Counted from the first letter of the stretch, positions 1 through 13,600 are shown. The stretch is DNA of 64,000 bases from Trileptium ribeirensis (GCA_030248225.1 JASANE010005230.1:21954-85953), one strand, 5' to 3'. Made by a program: numbers and translations. Notes: generated from the sequence alone by a model not told the origin.

Positions 1-1849
1 ATATCTCAAAGCCCATGTTCTCGTCCACAAAAATGCGAATACCAAAGGCAAAAATATGAACGCGCGACTTTCTACGCGAATCAGTTGTAATTTTGACAAA
101 AGAACAACATTGGTTTTCGCACATAAAGTGAGCTCACGCATGACCGGTAGAAAGTTATTTTAAAGGGAGCAAGTAGTAATTGCCAAACGAAAAGTCTACG
201 CTTTTTTAGTACCTTACTTTCATAAAGAAACACTGCCATGAGATCAAACCTATAGTCCCACTCAGCAATTAAGATTCTGCTCAGGGACTTCGTTGCAAAA
301 TTTACCTTGAACGGCACACACGCATTTTGATAGTCACCTCAATAGGTCAGTCGGGCTGTTACAAGTTGAAAAAATTTTGTTTAAAACTGGAACTGTGGAG
401 GAGGCTTCAGCTGAAACAAAGGGGTAGGGGCTGGGCTCCCAATGCTTTGCTTTGGCTACGTCCCTAATTCTACTAGATAATATAAACAACTGTTGTTCTG
501 CGAAGCCACATCTTCATTATTCTATCTACAGATTCTTTAGTTCAGTTTTCTTAACTGTACCGTTGGTTCAATTTTACGCATTATTTGGCCCGTATTATAT
601 TTTTATCATTTCGTTTATATCCCAAACGCAAATCGTTTTCGGACGCATTTTTTGGCTTTTCTGTTTGTGTGCTTGAAAGGCGGTTTTTTGCGCGGGCATG
701 CATTTCGTTTTGGACACATGCTCACAAACAGTCATTGTTTCGTTTTATTTCGTTTACCAAAATATACCCACGACGACTAAGCGAACTATTGTTATTATTG
801 GAAACAAATAGGTTTTGGCTGCTTAGGCTAAATTTTTTTCTCTCGTAAATAAGCCAAATTGTAGGCCGAGCCGGTGTCAAACTGGTGATGAAAAGTTTTA
901 AATTTGCTGCTACCATGCCCCGACTAGTTTTAAATATATGGTAGCCGCAAGAATATATAGTTTGGTTTGCGTTGCATTGTGTTGGGCCTCTTTGACAAAG
1001 ATACCACCGGACCCGGTTGAACTGGAAGCAACGATATAGACAAGCGGAGCAAAACACAAAACTGATTATGATACGTCGAAAACGAACAGAAATGTTGAAG
1101 CCAGTTTTTGCAAACGATATACGTTCAATCATCTCTCTGTCTTTTGTCGGATACACGTTTCTCATTTGTGTTTTAACGTTACTTTCGTTAAAAAATACAA
1201 AGTTTTAAACGCAGATGAACGCTGCAGTATCATCATAGCGTGGGTTTAGTATTTTCAAAATATTGTTTTGATAATCAAAAGTTTCATAGCAATTTTCCGT
1301 TTTATTAACTTAGTTTTCTTAACTATTATTGGTTCAAGTTTTATTTTTAACAATTATTTTCAAATTATATAAATAAATTCAAAATGATGCCCCGTTGGGG
1401 AATAGTATCTTCTTTTAACTAACGCTTTTGCTACGTGTATGTAATAGGAGTTTGATAATGACATAATTGCCAATATACTGATCGCGTAAAGTGCCGCGAT
1501 AGCAAATACCGTCCAAACTGCTTAAAAATATTAAATTTTTGTTATGTAAGTCGTCTAAAAATGTAGTTTCCCGAATTTAATGTGTCTCTTTGTACAAATT
1601 CTGATTACTGCTGTTACGGGGTTCGCTAAATATATCATGTATTTCAAGATTAAAAATGCTGTGGTTTTAGCTTGAACAACTTTCTAACTTTGGTTTCATG
1701 TTTGCAATGAAATTTGGAATGCATTAATTGTTAATTTATACCCTTTCCTTCTTTATGCGCAATAAAACTGTCATGTAATCATAAAATAATAATTGATTTC
1801 ATATTGGAATCCACTTCTTATGGCTTAGACAGCATGTTTGTCTGTTTAA

Positions 1850-2050
1850 TATTAGGCGTGCGGATACTGCGTTTTATTCGATGTGATCCGAATTTCTTTC
1901 ATACTGTATCCGACCAGATACGACACAACTATGTGCCTACCGTATATGCGTGTTTATACATATATTTTTCACATTAGATCATCCGATTCGGATCCGACAA
2001 AATTTTACACGCTTTATCGGACCAGATCGGGCGTACTGTAAACAAGCGGT
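1850..2050. repeat. GGATCCGA-rich dispersed repeat, copy 1
   Basis: This block has the landmarks CCGTATATGCGTGTTTATAC, CGATTCGGATCCGAC and, at its end, a GTAAACA motif. The same landmarks recur in the direct sense at about 15050-15170 and inverted at about 14640-14835. It is probably a MITE-like non-autonomous DNA transposon arm. I could not fix termini or a target duplication for this copy, so the limits are approximate. Confidence 0.4.
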
Positions 2051-4299
2051 TATATATACGACATGAAATTGATTCACGTTTTATCAAATCAAACGTTAGT
2101 TATTTTCTGAAATGCATTTTGTATTATATCTGGGTTAGCAACAAATTTTGGATCAAAGAATGTTGTTGATTTGGCTTTCTAAGTGATAAGTTAAAGTTTT
2201 ACAATGCAACAAAGCCGAGCTGAGTCAACAACAGAATAGCACCGAACAATGGCCCTAATTAGTGCATTCCATCATTAATCGTCTTTCAAAAATTTCCTAT
2301 ATGTTATGTTTGCTAATCTTTTATTGAAAAGGAGTTGACATTGTTTAACTTTATTTAAACTTGTTTGACCTAGGTTGGTTCTTTAGTACCGTAACCTGAT
2401 ATAGCTTTAGGTGCGCGGGGGACGGTGGGGTGTGGGCCAGTCTTCTAAATAGCACAATACACGCTTAGCCAAGGTTCAGTCGAAAAAAAGGAATTGGATC
2501 ACTACTTTCTTCGCATCACTGTATCTGGTCAATTGCTGGTCAAAATTTGATCATGGGATATTCGACAGCACTGCTTCTTGTAATAGCTTACGTGGGTTCG
2601 AAGTGTCTCTGGCATCTGAAAGTTGAACAACTGATAGAGTTCACTGATGTAATTACAGGCATGTAGCCAGATTTCTGTTTTAGGGGCCAAATTTTAAGCC
2701 AAATTCAGTGAAAGCAAGCCGATTTCAGTGGGTGCAATATTTTTGATATTTCCAAAATGTTCCGTTACGTCAAACGCCTATGCAAAAGTATAACATTCGA
2801 AGAAAATATGTTTATTAAGTCACCTGATAAGCTGAGGAAACATATTCTACTCAATTCTCACCATTGTAGTTGCGGTTACTAATTATAGGGCACTGTGTAA
2901 TTATTAGATAATATATTAATATTCTCAATGGAACTATGTCTCTGAAAAAAACAATCTCATTAGAACAAGTCAAATTCAAGGGCGGGGTCAAGCCAATTTT
3001 AAGGGGTGCAGGATGACACAAACATTTAGTAAAAGAAAATGTCACATGCGGTAGCATTTCTCTATTTGGATAACATTGGGGTCATCAGTTTAGAGCTTGC
3101 CATCTATAGAACTAAAGAATTATTACCGTTGGGTTTACCCTATGTAATAGCAACCATTAATTATTTCTCTCCTGCTGCGTAACGTTTGAGTAAACTAAAC
3201 AACTCCTTCAGCAATATTTAAGATTTTTTCAGTGGTTGAACAAACCAGAAAGACTCACGGGCTAGGATATATAGGGTGATGTATATTTTAATTGCAAAAG
3301 TATAGTGGGTTTGTAACGCTTTTGCTGGCTCTAACCACGAAATTCAGGTAGGTAGCGTTCCTTGTTTTATTTCTGCTCGTTGTTCCGATTTATTGCTGTT
3401 AATTACTTCTTGTTCGCTCTAAATCATTAAGACTAAAATAGCAGCAGCGATTCAAACCTTTTTCAGAAACTAGCACCACAGTTCAAATGACAGCAATATA
3501 ATGCATCACACATTTGTTAAAACGTGGCCCAATGGTGTATTGCGCTGTCCCGGCTACCAGTACAGAAGGTATTGGTTTAACTCCCAAATGCACCCTAATT
3601 TTACATTATTAGTCGTTTTTGTTCCAAGCAAATAACTGATGCTCCTAACATCGAAAATTATTATGGGACTAACATGGTGCTAAGAAAAGGTGATTGAAGT
3701 CCTTGTTATGTCGATTATACCATTGTTGTGAATTGATAAACGATGAAGTTATATTTTAAAGCCGAGATTATATAGCTTCACAAATATTAGCGAGCAGAAC
3801 TATAGAAAAATAGATCACAATATAGCAAGCTCCAGGTTGAACATATGACCCCTAATTGTATAAACCCAACGGTCCGTGCTAAGCATCTAGTTATGATAAC
3901 AAAATGGTATGTTAAATTTGTAGTCGCAGTGCTCTATAGAGCCAATAAATTATGATGTATTTTGAAGCAATGTGAGATTACATCAGTAAGAGTACATGAT
4001 GATTTCCGAAGAAGAGTATGACATTCTCTGAAATCACTATATAAACGCGTTGGGCACAACGCGATCCATTTCGACTTTTATCCGTCCCTGAGTTTTTTTG
4101 GGGTTACCCAACGGTAGCCAGTGGTGTCATTGTACCATGGGAAACAATTTGTTCCGACCACTTCCAGTGTTATGGGGTCCTTCTGAAAAACTTCATCGAC
4201 CACCCTTGTTTTTAGTGAGAGTAGGTCGTTGAAAACAGTTTTGCAAACGACCCCCCCCAAAAAAAGCTCAGAGCAAATCTTTGTCTTTGGCACCATTGC

Positions 4300-4530
4300 C
4301 CCCCTCAAAGTTGAGCCGAAGTAAGCCCATCTCCCGAAACCGAGGGGTTAAATAAGGTCGAAATCGATCGCGTCATGCCTGTAGCCACAAGGAGGGGATA
4401 CTGCACCCCGCCGCAGGCGCATGTCCGTTCGACATATGCGGCGCCACCGGGGGTGGAGTTGGGGCATCTGCGATTGGGGGTTCCACGCCTCAGGAAGATA
4501 ACCCAACTGTGAGCATGTATGCATGTCACC
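4300..4530. repeat. Dispersed GC-richer repeat, copy 1 of a tentative family
   Basis: A block clearly richer in GC than its surroundings ends in CCTCAGGAAGATAACCCA followed by GAGCATGTATGCATG. Similar endings (GATAACCC or GGTAACTC, then a GTATG/GCATG motif) occur at about 16430-16470 and 20905-20943. The similarity is short, so the family is tentative. No terminal repeats were identified. Confidence 0.3.
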
Positions 4531-4574
4531 ACTAAGCAGACGGACCTTGGTTAACTTATTTCCTCACAGCACTG

Positions 4575-4900
4575 ATTCACAAATATTTATGTTTGTCGGA
4601 AACCAATATATATCTTGTCTTACCACCAAGGTGGGGAATTCTGAGTGTTCAATATGTATATAATGTAGAGAGTTGTTTTCGTGTGTTTTGGTGTCATGAG
4701 CCCATTCAAAAACTTAATTTGACCCAACCCGGTTAGTGTAAGTAGCAATAGCATATAGAGAATGAATTGTGGACTGTGCTACAAAATAAGATCAACAATC
4801 CTTATATAGCTCAAACGGTTGGTGACATATTACTTTTTGGTTTATTTTGGGTTTCGTGGACTCATTCAAAACTTCATTTTGAAGCAACCCTGCACCGTAA
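4575..4900. repeat. Short tandem duplication, period about 165 bp
   Basis: The segment with GAGCCCATTCAAAAACTTAA near 4695 is repeated in diverged form near 4858 (GGACTCATTCAAAACTTCAT). Both are followed by related CAACCC motifs. The two units are diverged and no third clear unit was found. Confidence 0.3.
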
Positions 4901-5809
4901 ATATTGAAAATAACACATTTCATGCGCTGGTATATTAGCAAAGTATTATGCAGCCTTATAGAGGCTTATTTGCTCTTCATAGTGAGCGCAGTTTGGCTCA
5001 GTTATTCATTCTGGTGGTCGCAATTCAATAAATAACATATTTTTTGGACATGTCGCGTGCCATCGAACCACTTTCTCACGGGGAAGATGTTGGAACTGGG
5101 GTTTGCGAGTAAAGGTTACAAATATAGATTTAAAGCTGCCAAATGAGCTATCGCGTTCATCCAAAGTTGAGCTATGCTCGTCACCCTAAAACCCAATAAG
5201 AGACATTGTTAATTTCAACGTTATATGGCTAGTAAGACTTCTTCGTTCGCTCGTTTCACTCACTACACTCAGAATTTAAATATTTTAGATTGAACAGCGC
5301 AAAGTTCAGATACTATAATCAAATATTATCATAGGGGACAGCGGGTTTATCTTCCCGATGCTTGGACCCCCTCAGGCATCGCTGATCCCTCTAGGAGATA
5401 GCCTGATTTACCCTGAGGTTCCGCACTACCCCCATCATCCGCCCACCGAAGGTGCGTTTAAGATTAAGGCAAAAATCTCGGAAAAATGAGCAAAAATTGG
5501 AGAAGATTGGCAAAAGTTAGTAGAGTATTTGTAAAATGAGTGCCGAAAAATTTTGAGAATTTGAGTAACAAAAACTTTAAAAAATTTATCCCCGTGACAA
5601 CCCCCCCCCTCCGCTCCCGCCGATGGCTTGATCCTTCCCTGATCCTTCGTCTCTTTCGAAGCACCCGCTATGTCGACTGGGAATTTGCACCTATCCCTTA
5701 TAACACTATAGTTTCATCGTATATGTTTAAAAGCAAAACATAGAACATATTTTAACGGCGTTAATCTAAGGACCCAGGTAACCGTGAGTGGCAATACCTT
5801 GTATCGTTA

Positions 5810-5975
5810 GAAAAAAGTACAGCTTTGAGCGGGGGCTCGTTGGGAGGCATTGCCCCGACTTAGGTTCACTATATGTCTCATCTAAGGACTTGATCGCAGG
5901 CTAAGGCTTAGCCTTAGTATATCGAGAACGGTGCATGCATTGCACTTTGGCCCCGCAAGGTTACTTTGGTCAATC
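5810..5975. repeat. Dispersed repeat shared with 24656-24775
   Basis: Both copies contain GAAAAAAGTACAGCTT or GAAAAAAGAACAGCTT, then a GGCTAAGGCTTAG-type stretch, then TTAGTATATCGAGAA, then GGTTACTTTGG in the same order. The 24.6-kb copy lacks about 60 bp after the first motif. The nature of the repeat is unknown. Confidence 0.45.
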
Positions 5976-6444
5976 TAATTATACCGTGCATACTAATAAT
6001 AAGAAATCTGGAAATGTGACCTTCAGCACTGCTTTTCAATTTTGACTTTTCATTAATAGTAGAAAAAGTAAAACGATTAAACGTTTTTTCATGAAAATTC
6101 GGTCAAAACCGGATACAGAGCACTGCCAAACCACAGTAACGCAGTTGTGAAATATTTTTTATTTGTTTTAATACGTTCCATTCTATATTTTGTCTAGTGA
6201 AAATTGTTTTAAACTCGGTTGCAGAATACTGTTAAATCGCAGTACCGTAGAAAAATTGTTTTGTTTTTTCATACGTTCAATTCAACATTGTCTTAAAAAT
6301 TAAATGTATCCAATTGCCATACAATCAAATTTCTAGTTAGTTAACTTGAAAAATTACTTAAAGCAACAGCTTATATAACGTACATATCTAACAAACGTTG
6401 TAGCTGTCCGGTAACACAGGGTATACGATGTTACCGTTGTTCAG

Positions 6445-6566
6445 TTGTAACATGGGTAGCGCTGGAGCGTATCGGTGTAGAACTAAAAGTACTGGCAGTG
6501 ATGACGATTATGTCGATAGAGCTGCGTATCAAAATAAAGCTCATAATAACAAACGGAAGGCTTATA
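6445..6566 (+). CDS. APBB: Fe65/APBB-like gene, linker exon before PTB2
   Basis: This predicted exon of 122 nt follows the acceptor TTGTTCAG and ends at a perfect donor, GTAAGT (6567). It reads open throughout as a hydrophilic, probably disordered segment (core STGSDDDYVDRAAYQ near its middle). It ends one base into a codon, and the next exon begins with two bases, so the joined codon reads Lys and the frame continues into the PTB2 start. In Fe65 proteins a variable linker precedes a FPTP motif just before PTB2, and here the next exon supplies exactly FPTP. The sequence itself is not conserved, so the call rests on splice sites, phase and position. Confidence 0.6.
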
Positions 6567-9500
6567 GTAAGTTGTTGTAAGACATTTTGACACTCAATTT
6601 GCTAAAGCAATAATCTGCATTAAGCTTGACACAACTGGTTTCTTCGCTACATCAAAATACTACCCGGGAGCCGAGCATCTCCAATTTGAGGAAACCAGAA
6701 ATGCCTGGGGACAACTTAACGCGCGAACACTTTAAACTAACTGGAAGTTTACATGCCATGTGTGGCATATTTTTACATCATTTTGTACAGCAGCAATGTT
6801 ATGGACATTAGCATTTGAGCTATATATAAACCGACACATTTGTGGTGTCTAATCCTGATCTACGATATTAACTATGTTTGGCAGTTCAAATACTTTAATG
6901 AAATCCCTTCAAATTATTACTGTCCGGTGAAACAGCCGAAATTTTGTAGAGCTTTATCTCGCCAGAGATACAGATTGGGTGTATTTTCTCAGCACAATTT
7001 CTGTGGGAGACGTTTCCAGAAATTGACACGTAAAAACGTCAAATACTTCGCATCTTAGGCGCACAGGTGTGTTGGATCTAGTCGCGACGTATCCACCGCA
7101 CCGCAAATTTCTGCCTAGGTCCCTTTTGAGTTCGAAAATCCTGGAGGCAACCTCCACCATGGATAGGCCAGCACAAAACTTGTACTGTATGGCTGGACAC
7201 GCAAACAATAACTGGTTTACGCGATAGTCAATGGGCCGGTACAACAATATGAGGGTCGTAGAAAAGTATGTCTCTATCGCTCATTATAATAGCAATAGCA
7301 TAACATTTGATATTGCTATACGCCAGAAGTATTAACCAAACTTAAGCGGAACAGCCAGCCTCTCTGCGAGCATCTTTCACTATGTATATATAGTATTTGT
7401 TTTCAGGCTTACTCTTAATCTTACTTCAATGTCAGTGGGGTTCTCTGACATGTGATGTATAAGAGCCTATTTCATGACGTGAGGCACAGATTTATGTGCA
7501 ATTAGTCACATCAGAGTTTTAAATCGTGTATTTTCTTCCATACAGTTGCTGAAACTATTAGAACCATATAATCAAGCTACAGAATACTGTTGAATTGGTA
7601 TAATTCAACTAATACCTGATACAATGATGAATCTACAACTAGTGAAGCTCGCTTGCGAGCCAGAGTTCGAGTGGTGAGAACAATCCCCCGAAGTCTGTTC
7701 TAGAAAGCACACACAAACAAAGCCTACACACAGTACGCAGGTGCAGCATTATATAAACCGTGAGTGATGAGTCATAGTTACGCCCGCCTCTTTTCATAGC
7801 CAACGTATGCAGTAGACAAAACATCATACAAAGAGTACAAAAACAATGAACTAACAATTTAATAATTCAATAAAACCCTAAATTGACTGTGAAAAGAACA
7901 TTAAAGAATTCAAACCGATACTTGAGAAAAATCTCATTTTTCATACCAAGTATGAAGTAGAAGTGTGAAAAATATTTGCCACACAATATTTTTGACACTC
8001 GCAATCAGCTTGATGGAGCAGAAAACCCGATATCCGACACCTAAACCAACAATAAGCACACATTTAGGTACATTTCCCACGACTTTTCACCAAATATGAA
8101 ATTTGGCGCCAACTATAAGCTTATAGACTCCACCAGATTGGGAAGTAGTTGAAAAACTTGTTATATATCATTGGAAAGCCCTGGTAAAGCTACATGGAAT
8201 AGGCCCATTAGTTTGCGGATAACTCGTTTACATATTGAGAAAAGTCGCAAAAACTGGAGCGGGTAGCCGAAAAATGAGATAAAACACCGTCATTTTGTCC
8301 CATAACTTTTCCCACGGGAAATAATTCAAAAATCTGGCTCCGTCACTACACCTAAATCGACCATTGCGGTTCGAATGAGCTATATTGCATTAAAACCCGC
8401 CCAACCGTTATCGAGATCCAGATGCGACAGACACACACACAGACATGACCTCCTCAACCCCCCTCCAGAGCCAAAATTGAAAATTCTCGTTCCACTTGCT
8501 CGTTTCGCCCTCTCATTCCACTCGAATCCAAACAATTGTCTGCTTAATGTATGAATGAATTATCTGAATCTGGACCACATATATTTTTCATTGTAGATCT
8601 AAGAACGAACAACTTTTTTTGCTAAATCAAGTGTATTTTATTTGTTTTCATTACGTTGGTCGCAATATTTTAGGCAGCCCAGCGATAAATATTCTGACGA
8701 TAAAATATTAAGGCGATGCACTTTGAATATGTACATGACAGGTTTTAATGCTTATGCGGCAATTTAAACCAGTATTCTTGGGTAAGAGTAAAACCCGGCC
8801 CCCGACCGGGCCCCAGCCCCAGGGGGTAAAAGCTAATAGCCCCGGACCCGGCACAGGGTAAAAGCCGGCCCTGGATCCGGCCACGGGTAAAAAACGACCC
8901 CGGACACGGCCAAGGGTAAAGCCGGCCCCTGCCCCAAAGGTAAATAGAACCTGCCCCAACCGAGTGTGAAAGCCCGACCCTACCCGGGTTTTACCCCTAC
9001 CCGTATTCTTTCATTCTCGGAAATATGCAGACTGTTGTTTGGGCTGTTTTACACCATTTTGACTATACCATCTCTCGTAACGGTGACGAAACGAGCGCTT
9101 GATTTATGTATTGCAGGGTTTTATTCTCACTAGGAAGTCAGTGTGTAGACATCACTCAAAAAACTAGCAGTGAATCATCAATTCGATGGCACGAATATCA
9201 TCCCGTAATTTCTAACCACTTCAAGCTAGCCCACGGTGTAGGGCTTAGCATGTTGATACACTCACCGATTTTCCACGGACGAATCCTAGTGCCGCCAAAG
9301 TTTAGTTTGAGTGACATATAAATAATAGTCCGTGAGTTCAACGCTATCTCCATTTATGACAGTATAGGTGGTGAATAACAAGCCCAAAAATGTCCGTTCG
9401 GCTCTTGGCCGCAGAGTTTGTGTAGTGACCACGCAAAAGTAATTACGAATAATGTCATTAATTTGCAACCGTTTCAAGTGAGGCCATAGATTAGGGGTTA

Positions 9501-9768
9501 GTACTCCACATGTGCTTGCAAAACCGGCTGCGTTCAAGTATGACCGTTTAGTTTGAGCGGCGTATGTCTAATAATCATGTCTAATAAACAAACTAAGATT
9601 AATTGAAAATAACCATTAAACGAACTATCATTTCTTCTCTTAACGCAACTGCATACATGTGATGTAACTGCTGAATTTCCGTTCAATGCAACTAGTCATG
9701 CGAGTAATACCATAGAACAATAGTTATATACTAGGTCTATAATACTGTAATACTTTGTTTCGTTTTAG
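6567..9768. other. Fe65/APBB intron (3.2 kb)
   Basis: It begins GTAAGT and ends CGTTTTAG. It contains short ORFs without coding character and the GC-rich minisatellite at 8780-8997. I see no other gene in it. Confidence 0.5.
8780..8997. repeat. GC-rich minisatellite, GGGTAAAA...CCCCGGCC units
   Basis: About seven degenerate units of 24-43 bp each begin with GGGTAA or a variant (near 8780, 8823, 8856, 8885, 8914, 8938 and 8964) and continue with C/G-rich text such as GCCGGCCCTGGATCCGGCC. The block is strongly GC-rich inside AT-rich intron DNA. The 83-codon reverse-strand ORF across it is a by-product of the repeat, not a gene. Confidence 0.7.
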
Positions 9769-9855
9769 AACATTCATTTCCAACCCCAATGGAGGAGCCA
9801 CGCAAAGTTATACGATGCCATTTTCTTGGTGTAACGCAAGTGCCAAAAGCTACCG
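9769..9855 (+). CDS. APBB: Fe65/APBB-like gene, exon with start of PTB2
   Basis: The exon lies between acceptor CGTTTTAG and donor GTAGGA. It encodes an FPTP motif followed by the first PTB2 beta strand (core RKVIRCHFLGVTQVPKATG). This aligns in order with the vertebrate Fe65 family pattern of FPTP, then an aromatic/aliphatic strand with YLG and a VPVxKPxG turn. The exon starts with two codon bases and ends with one, fitting both neighbouring exons. PTB2 of Fe65 proteins binds the APP cytoplasmic tail. The domain identification comes from recalled family conservation, not a search. Confidence 0.8.
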
Positions 9856-10427
9856 GTAGGATATATTATGATTTATTAAATATGCAATCATCGCTTCAAA
9901 TATTGATGAAAATTATTCGTCATTAAAGCTATTTGATTAGGTCTTGGTAACCGTATTTGGAAGCTATAGTAGTAAATAAATAAATAAATAAATTAGTTAT
10001 TTTTTGTTAGAACCACCTGAACTAACAGAGTTTTCTAAATGAGTATATTATGTCGTAAAAGTTATAATGTATTGCGAACATTTAACACAAAAGTTCATTA
10101 GAACCTGAACGTAGAAATTTGAAAACAAACTAAAATTTTTTCTTGTTACTAAGCTTATTGTCTAATACTTCTTTAGTATATTTGACCTTGAAGACCGAAT
10201 ACTAGTTTTAACAGTTGACATAAAATATTGAACTGGACCACCAGCAAAATTCCAGCTTTTGGAGAGATCATGTTGAAATATAAAAAAATAAGTTTAAGAC
10301 TGATTTGAATCTTGACGTCAGATGAACGATTTTCGTACCGTTTCATTCACATAATTGCTGTATGTGTCACAAATTGCATAAATTTTTATTACTTCTAATA
10401 AAGAAATATATCCCATATATATTTAAG
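9856..10427. other. Fe65/APBB intron (0.6 kb)
   Basis: GTAGGA...TTTAAG. It holds a short (TAAA)n tract near 9970-9993 and nothing else recognisable. Confidence 0.6.
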
Positions 10428-10608
10428 GTATGGATGTGTTGAACGAGGCAATGGACCGTCTGATTAGTCAAGTTCGGCCGGATCGATGGATTTTGGCCGA
10501 TGTGAGTATTGCACCGTCCACAATAACAGTTCAAGAACTTGGAGGAAATGTTATTGCCGAATGCCGGATTCGATATTTATCTTTTCTCGGGATTGGAAGT
10601 GATGTGAA
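10428..10608 (+). CDS. APBB: Fe65/APBB-like gene, central PTB2 exon
   Basis: A 181-nt exon encodes GMDVLNEAMDRL, then DVSIAPSTITVQE, then AECRIRYLSFLGIGSDVK. In recalled Fe65/APBB proteins the equivalents are GMDVLN.A, VSVAPATLT and ECRVRFLSF.GVGKDVH, in the same order and spacing, which makes this the most diagnostic exon. The exon starts after TTTAAG and ends before GTATGT. Reading on past the donor gives a stop within 13 codons. The Met inside the exon is not a translation start, because the preceding exon supplies the Gly codon's first base. Confidence 0.88.
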
Positions 10609-13600
10609 GTATGTTTATTTACGATATTTCGCCTCGGCTTAAAAACTATTTTTCCGGCTCAGTGTAACTCATGCCACACTGCTAGTAACAAGGCCTGTAG
10701 ATATTTGCTTATTTTTGCTTGATGCATGACATCTTGTTCTTGCCACGCAAAATTATAGCTTTAGGGATTAAGGGTTTACGCTATTTTAGAATATGCCGTA
10801 TTTTCGCTTGATTTTCGCTATATATTGCATCGAATCATTAATAGTAGCTGGATATCGCATGATGGGACTCTTTGAATAATAAATTTTGGAAAACATCCCT
10901 ACATCTAGGAGCCTTTTTGGTGGCTGAGTATCGCATTAAATTAGCTTTGGATGCATTATTATGAACAAATTGAGCATAAGGGAGCTGAATTTCATGTTAA
11001 ATTTACAGCTAGACTTTCAGTTATGTTTTGAAGAGAAAGGTGTTATGCGGCGTTCACGTTATAATGTCCCCGCTGTTTGGAACTTTTGACCCCTTGTAGT
11101 CGCGACCCTACCGTATAGACAGTCAGGGTGACACCCATACTGTAAATCAAATGCCGAGGGTGTACGACACACCCTTAGCTACTAAATTTTTTCTAGACAG
11201 TGTCGTACACACCCTTAGCTACCAATTTGGCGCGAATTAACTATAACGGACACCGTCTGTAGCGAATGCGGTTTATTAGTCAACTGTCCTGTGGAGTTTT
11301 TCCTAAATTCTCGATATTTGTATCTAGCCCATATGAACATTGCTCAAATAATTCCGAACAGTGTCAATAAAACTGCCACACGACACGGTGTGCCTGATAC
11401 TGTCGGCAAGTGGTAATACGCGTAACTAGCTACCGTTGAAAAAATTATTAAAAACATGGGGGTGTCTAAGACACCCTGTTGTCAACAGTGTGTCTGACAC
11501 TGTGTGGGGTACATAGGTTCCAAACGTTGGGTACATTATAACGTGAACGCCGCATTACAACAGGTTGTATTAGCGGTTTATACCCATCCCAAGATTCTAG
11601 GCTTGAACTAAGAGGACCGTATGATCGCATTCTAAGAAAATTGTTGTTGTGTTAAAGTTTTTCATAAGTGTTATGTTAAACCTATGTTAACGCACGCCTT
11701 GATACGGTATTCTAAAATTTTCGTTTATAGGCTTATATGTACTTGGTAGGATTCAGGTTTCTAACGTGTATTTTTTATATTTAACGCGATATATTTGCAA
11801 TTACAGAAGTTCTATGTTTAGTTTGTCATTATTATATGACGACCTGACAAAAGCACATATACGTACTTGCAACGAACCTCTGAGCAGTACAACAACCGTT
11901 TCACTCTAGTGTACGATTGTAGCGATTTAGAAACATCGTGTATATGTTCATATTTCCCTTGGGACCGAGTTGCGGGCAGATGAGCTACGTATGTCTACCT
12001 CGCCGCCCAGCGCCGTTTCTAGCCTGAAGTACCTGTTGCCAGAAATATATTTTCCTGGACCCTGTGGGGCATGTACACTTACCCTTTTCAGAGTCATTGC
12101 GTTTCAAAAGTCTATGTCAGCATAAAGGCGGGACTTATTCCCGGATAATAGTTAGCTGGTCAAAAAAGTTTTTTCTATAACTTACCGGATGAGTAAGTTA
12201 ATTTTCGTAAAATTTCGTAGAATGTTTGGTTACAAGTAATGGTTCAGACTAATTTTGCGATATTTTAGCCAAAATCTTACAAAACGACGCCTATTGCCAT
12301 AAGGCTACAGAGTTTTCCAACTGACATTCTAAATTAATAACATTTCATTGAGGCGTTTGATCATGAAATAGAGCTGAGAATTTTTGCTTTAGCCACTGCT
12401 TAAGTCCTTATTTAACGAAAAATTTTGAACTGAAGGAATTTTTTATACTTATGTTCTCATAACCTTATTACTTTTATTATTAAACTATTATATTTACTAT
12501 AGCTCCCATTTTCTAAGTTTTTTAATTTTTTCAAACATGGTGTTATTAATGATACATCATACTAAGCGCCATGAGTGGCGAGATCCCAACTACCGTATAG
12601 ACTCCTAGAAAATATTTAATCAATTTTATAACGAAAACTGTCTAAAGCTGTAGTGCCTCGAAAGGATTGGAATCAAAACGCGGACCAACAAATTTTAATT
12701 CCCAAGAGCTGGAATCGAGTACTTGATGACATTCTAAGTATTTGAAATTTACGCCTGAAGAGATGGATCGTTCGGTCTCAGCTTGGCATAAAGTGATAAA
12801 GAAGCAAAATTTTATACCTATAAACTATGTATCAATATACATAAAAACGTGTGAATCTATAAAGGATTGACAGGCGTTGAAATGAAAATTAGCAAATTTA
12901 CAACTTTTGTAACGTAAAACTTTGAAAATATGGATTTTCAGCGACAATAACTCAAGATGTGAAGCCAGAAATCTAAGCCTCAAAACTAATCTAATCCAGT
13001 TCGCGTCAAGACAAACATTTTGAGCACTCACCGACATCGGTCCGACCAGCCATTGTTGAGCTATGCGTGCCACCAAATTTAAATATTGCAAGGCTCAACT
13101 ACCAAGACGGTAGCTGGTAATTATATAATACAGGGCATACTACCAACGGTAGTTGGGAATAAGAGTTATAAAAATATACAAAGCTTCCTCGATATCACCG
13201 TTTTTTGTTTATGCATGTTGTGACCTAAAGGATAAAAGGTGAATGCGAATTACTAGCTGAACAACATGGCGTCATATCAAATTGTACACCGCGTTGTATG
13301 ACAGTTACTCGGAAGTGATGCTTATAACTCTGCGTTTTAATCCTAGTCGAGTCTTACAAACAACCAATGAACTGTATATTTTAACAAAATTACAATTAAA
13401 ACAATATTACAATAAAATGGTGGCAGTGTCACTTACCAAACTTGCAGTAATCTTGTTGCAACTGAGGCCTCAAGACAACAGCTTAAACTCATAAATAGCC
13501 AAATTTCTGGCAATGTCGGGGAACCGAAAATGTTAACAAAAATCTAGCGTTAGCTCAATTTTTGAAATGTTCGGGGTTAGCTCTGAATTTCCAGAGTCCA

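Larger units (their letters stand above)
1..6444. other. Non-coding stretch left of the first supported exon
   Basis: No reading frame here has coding character or a recognisable domain, and the ORFs are short and AT-driven. If the Fe65/APBB gene to the right has its usual order, this is upstream intron, and the WW and PTB1 exons should lie here or beyond the left edge. I looked for PTB1-like and WW-like coding stretches and found none I could defend. Repeats inside it (a GGATCCGA-rich copy at about 1850-2050, a local duplication at 4575-4900, a dispersed repeat at 4300-4530 and another at 5810-5975) are listed separately. Confidence 0.5.

Noticed and set aside
3320..3345. Possible PTB1 exon end reading ...NHEIQ before GTAGGT
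   Set aside because: It only loosely resembles the LHEIC motif, has a stop shortly upstream without a good acceptor, and its phase does not fit the exon at 6445.
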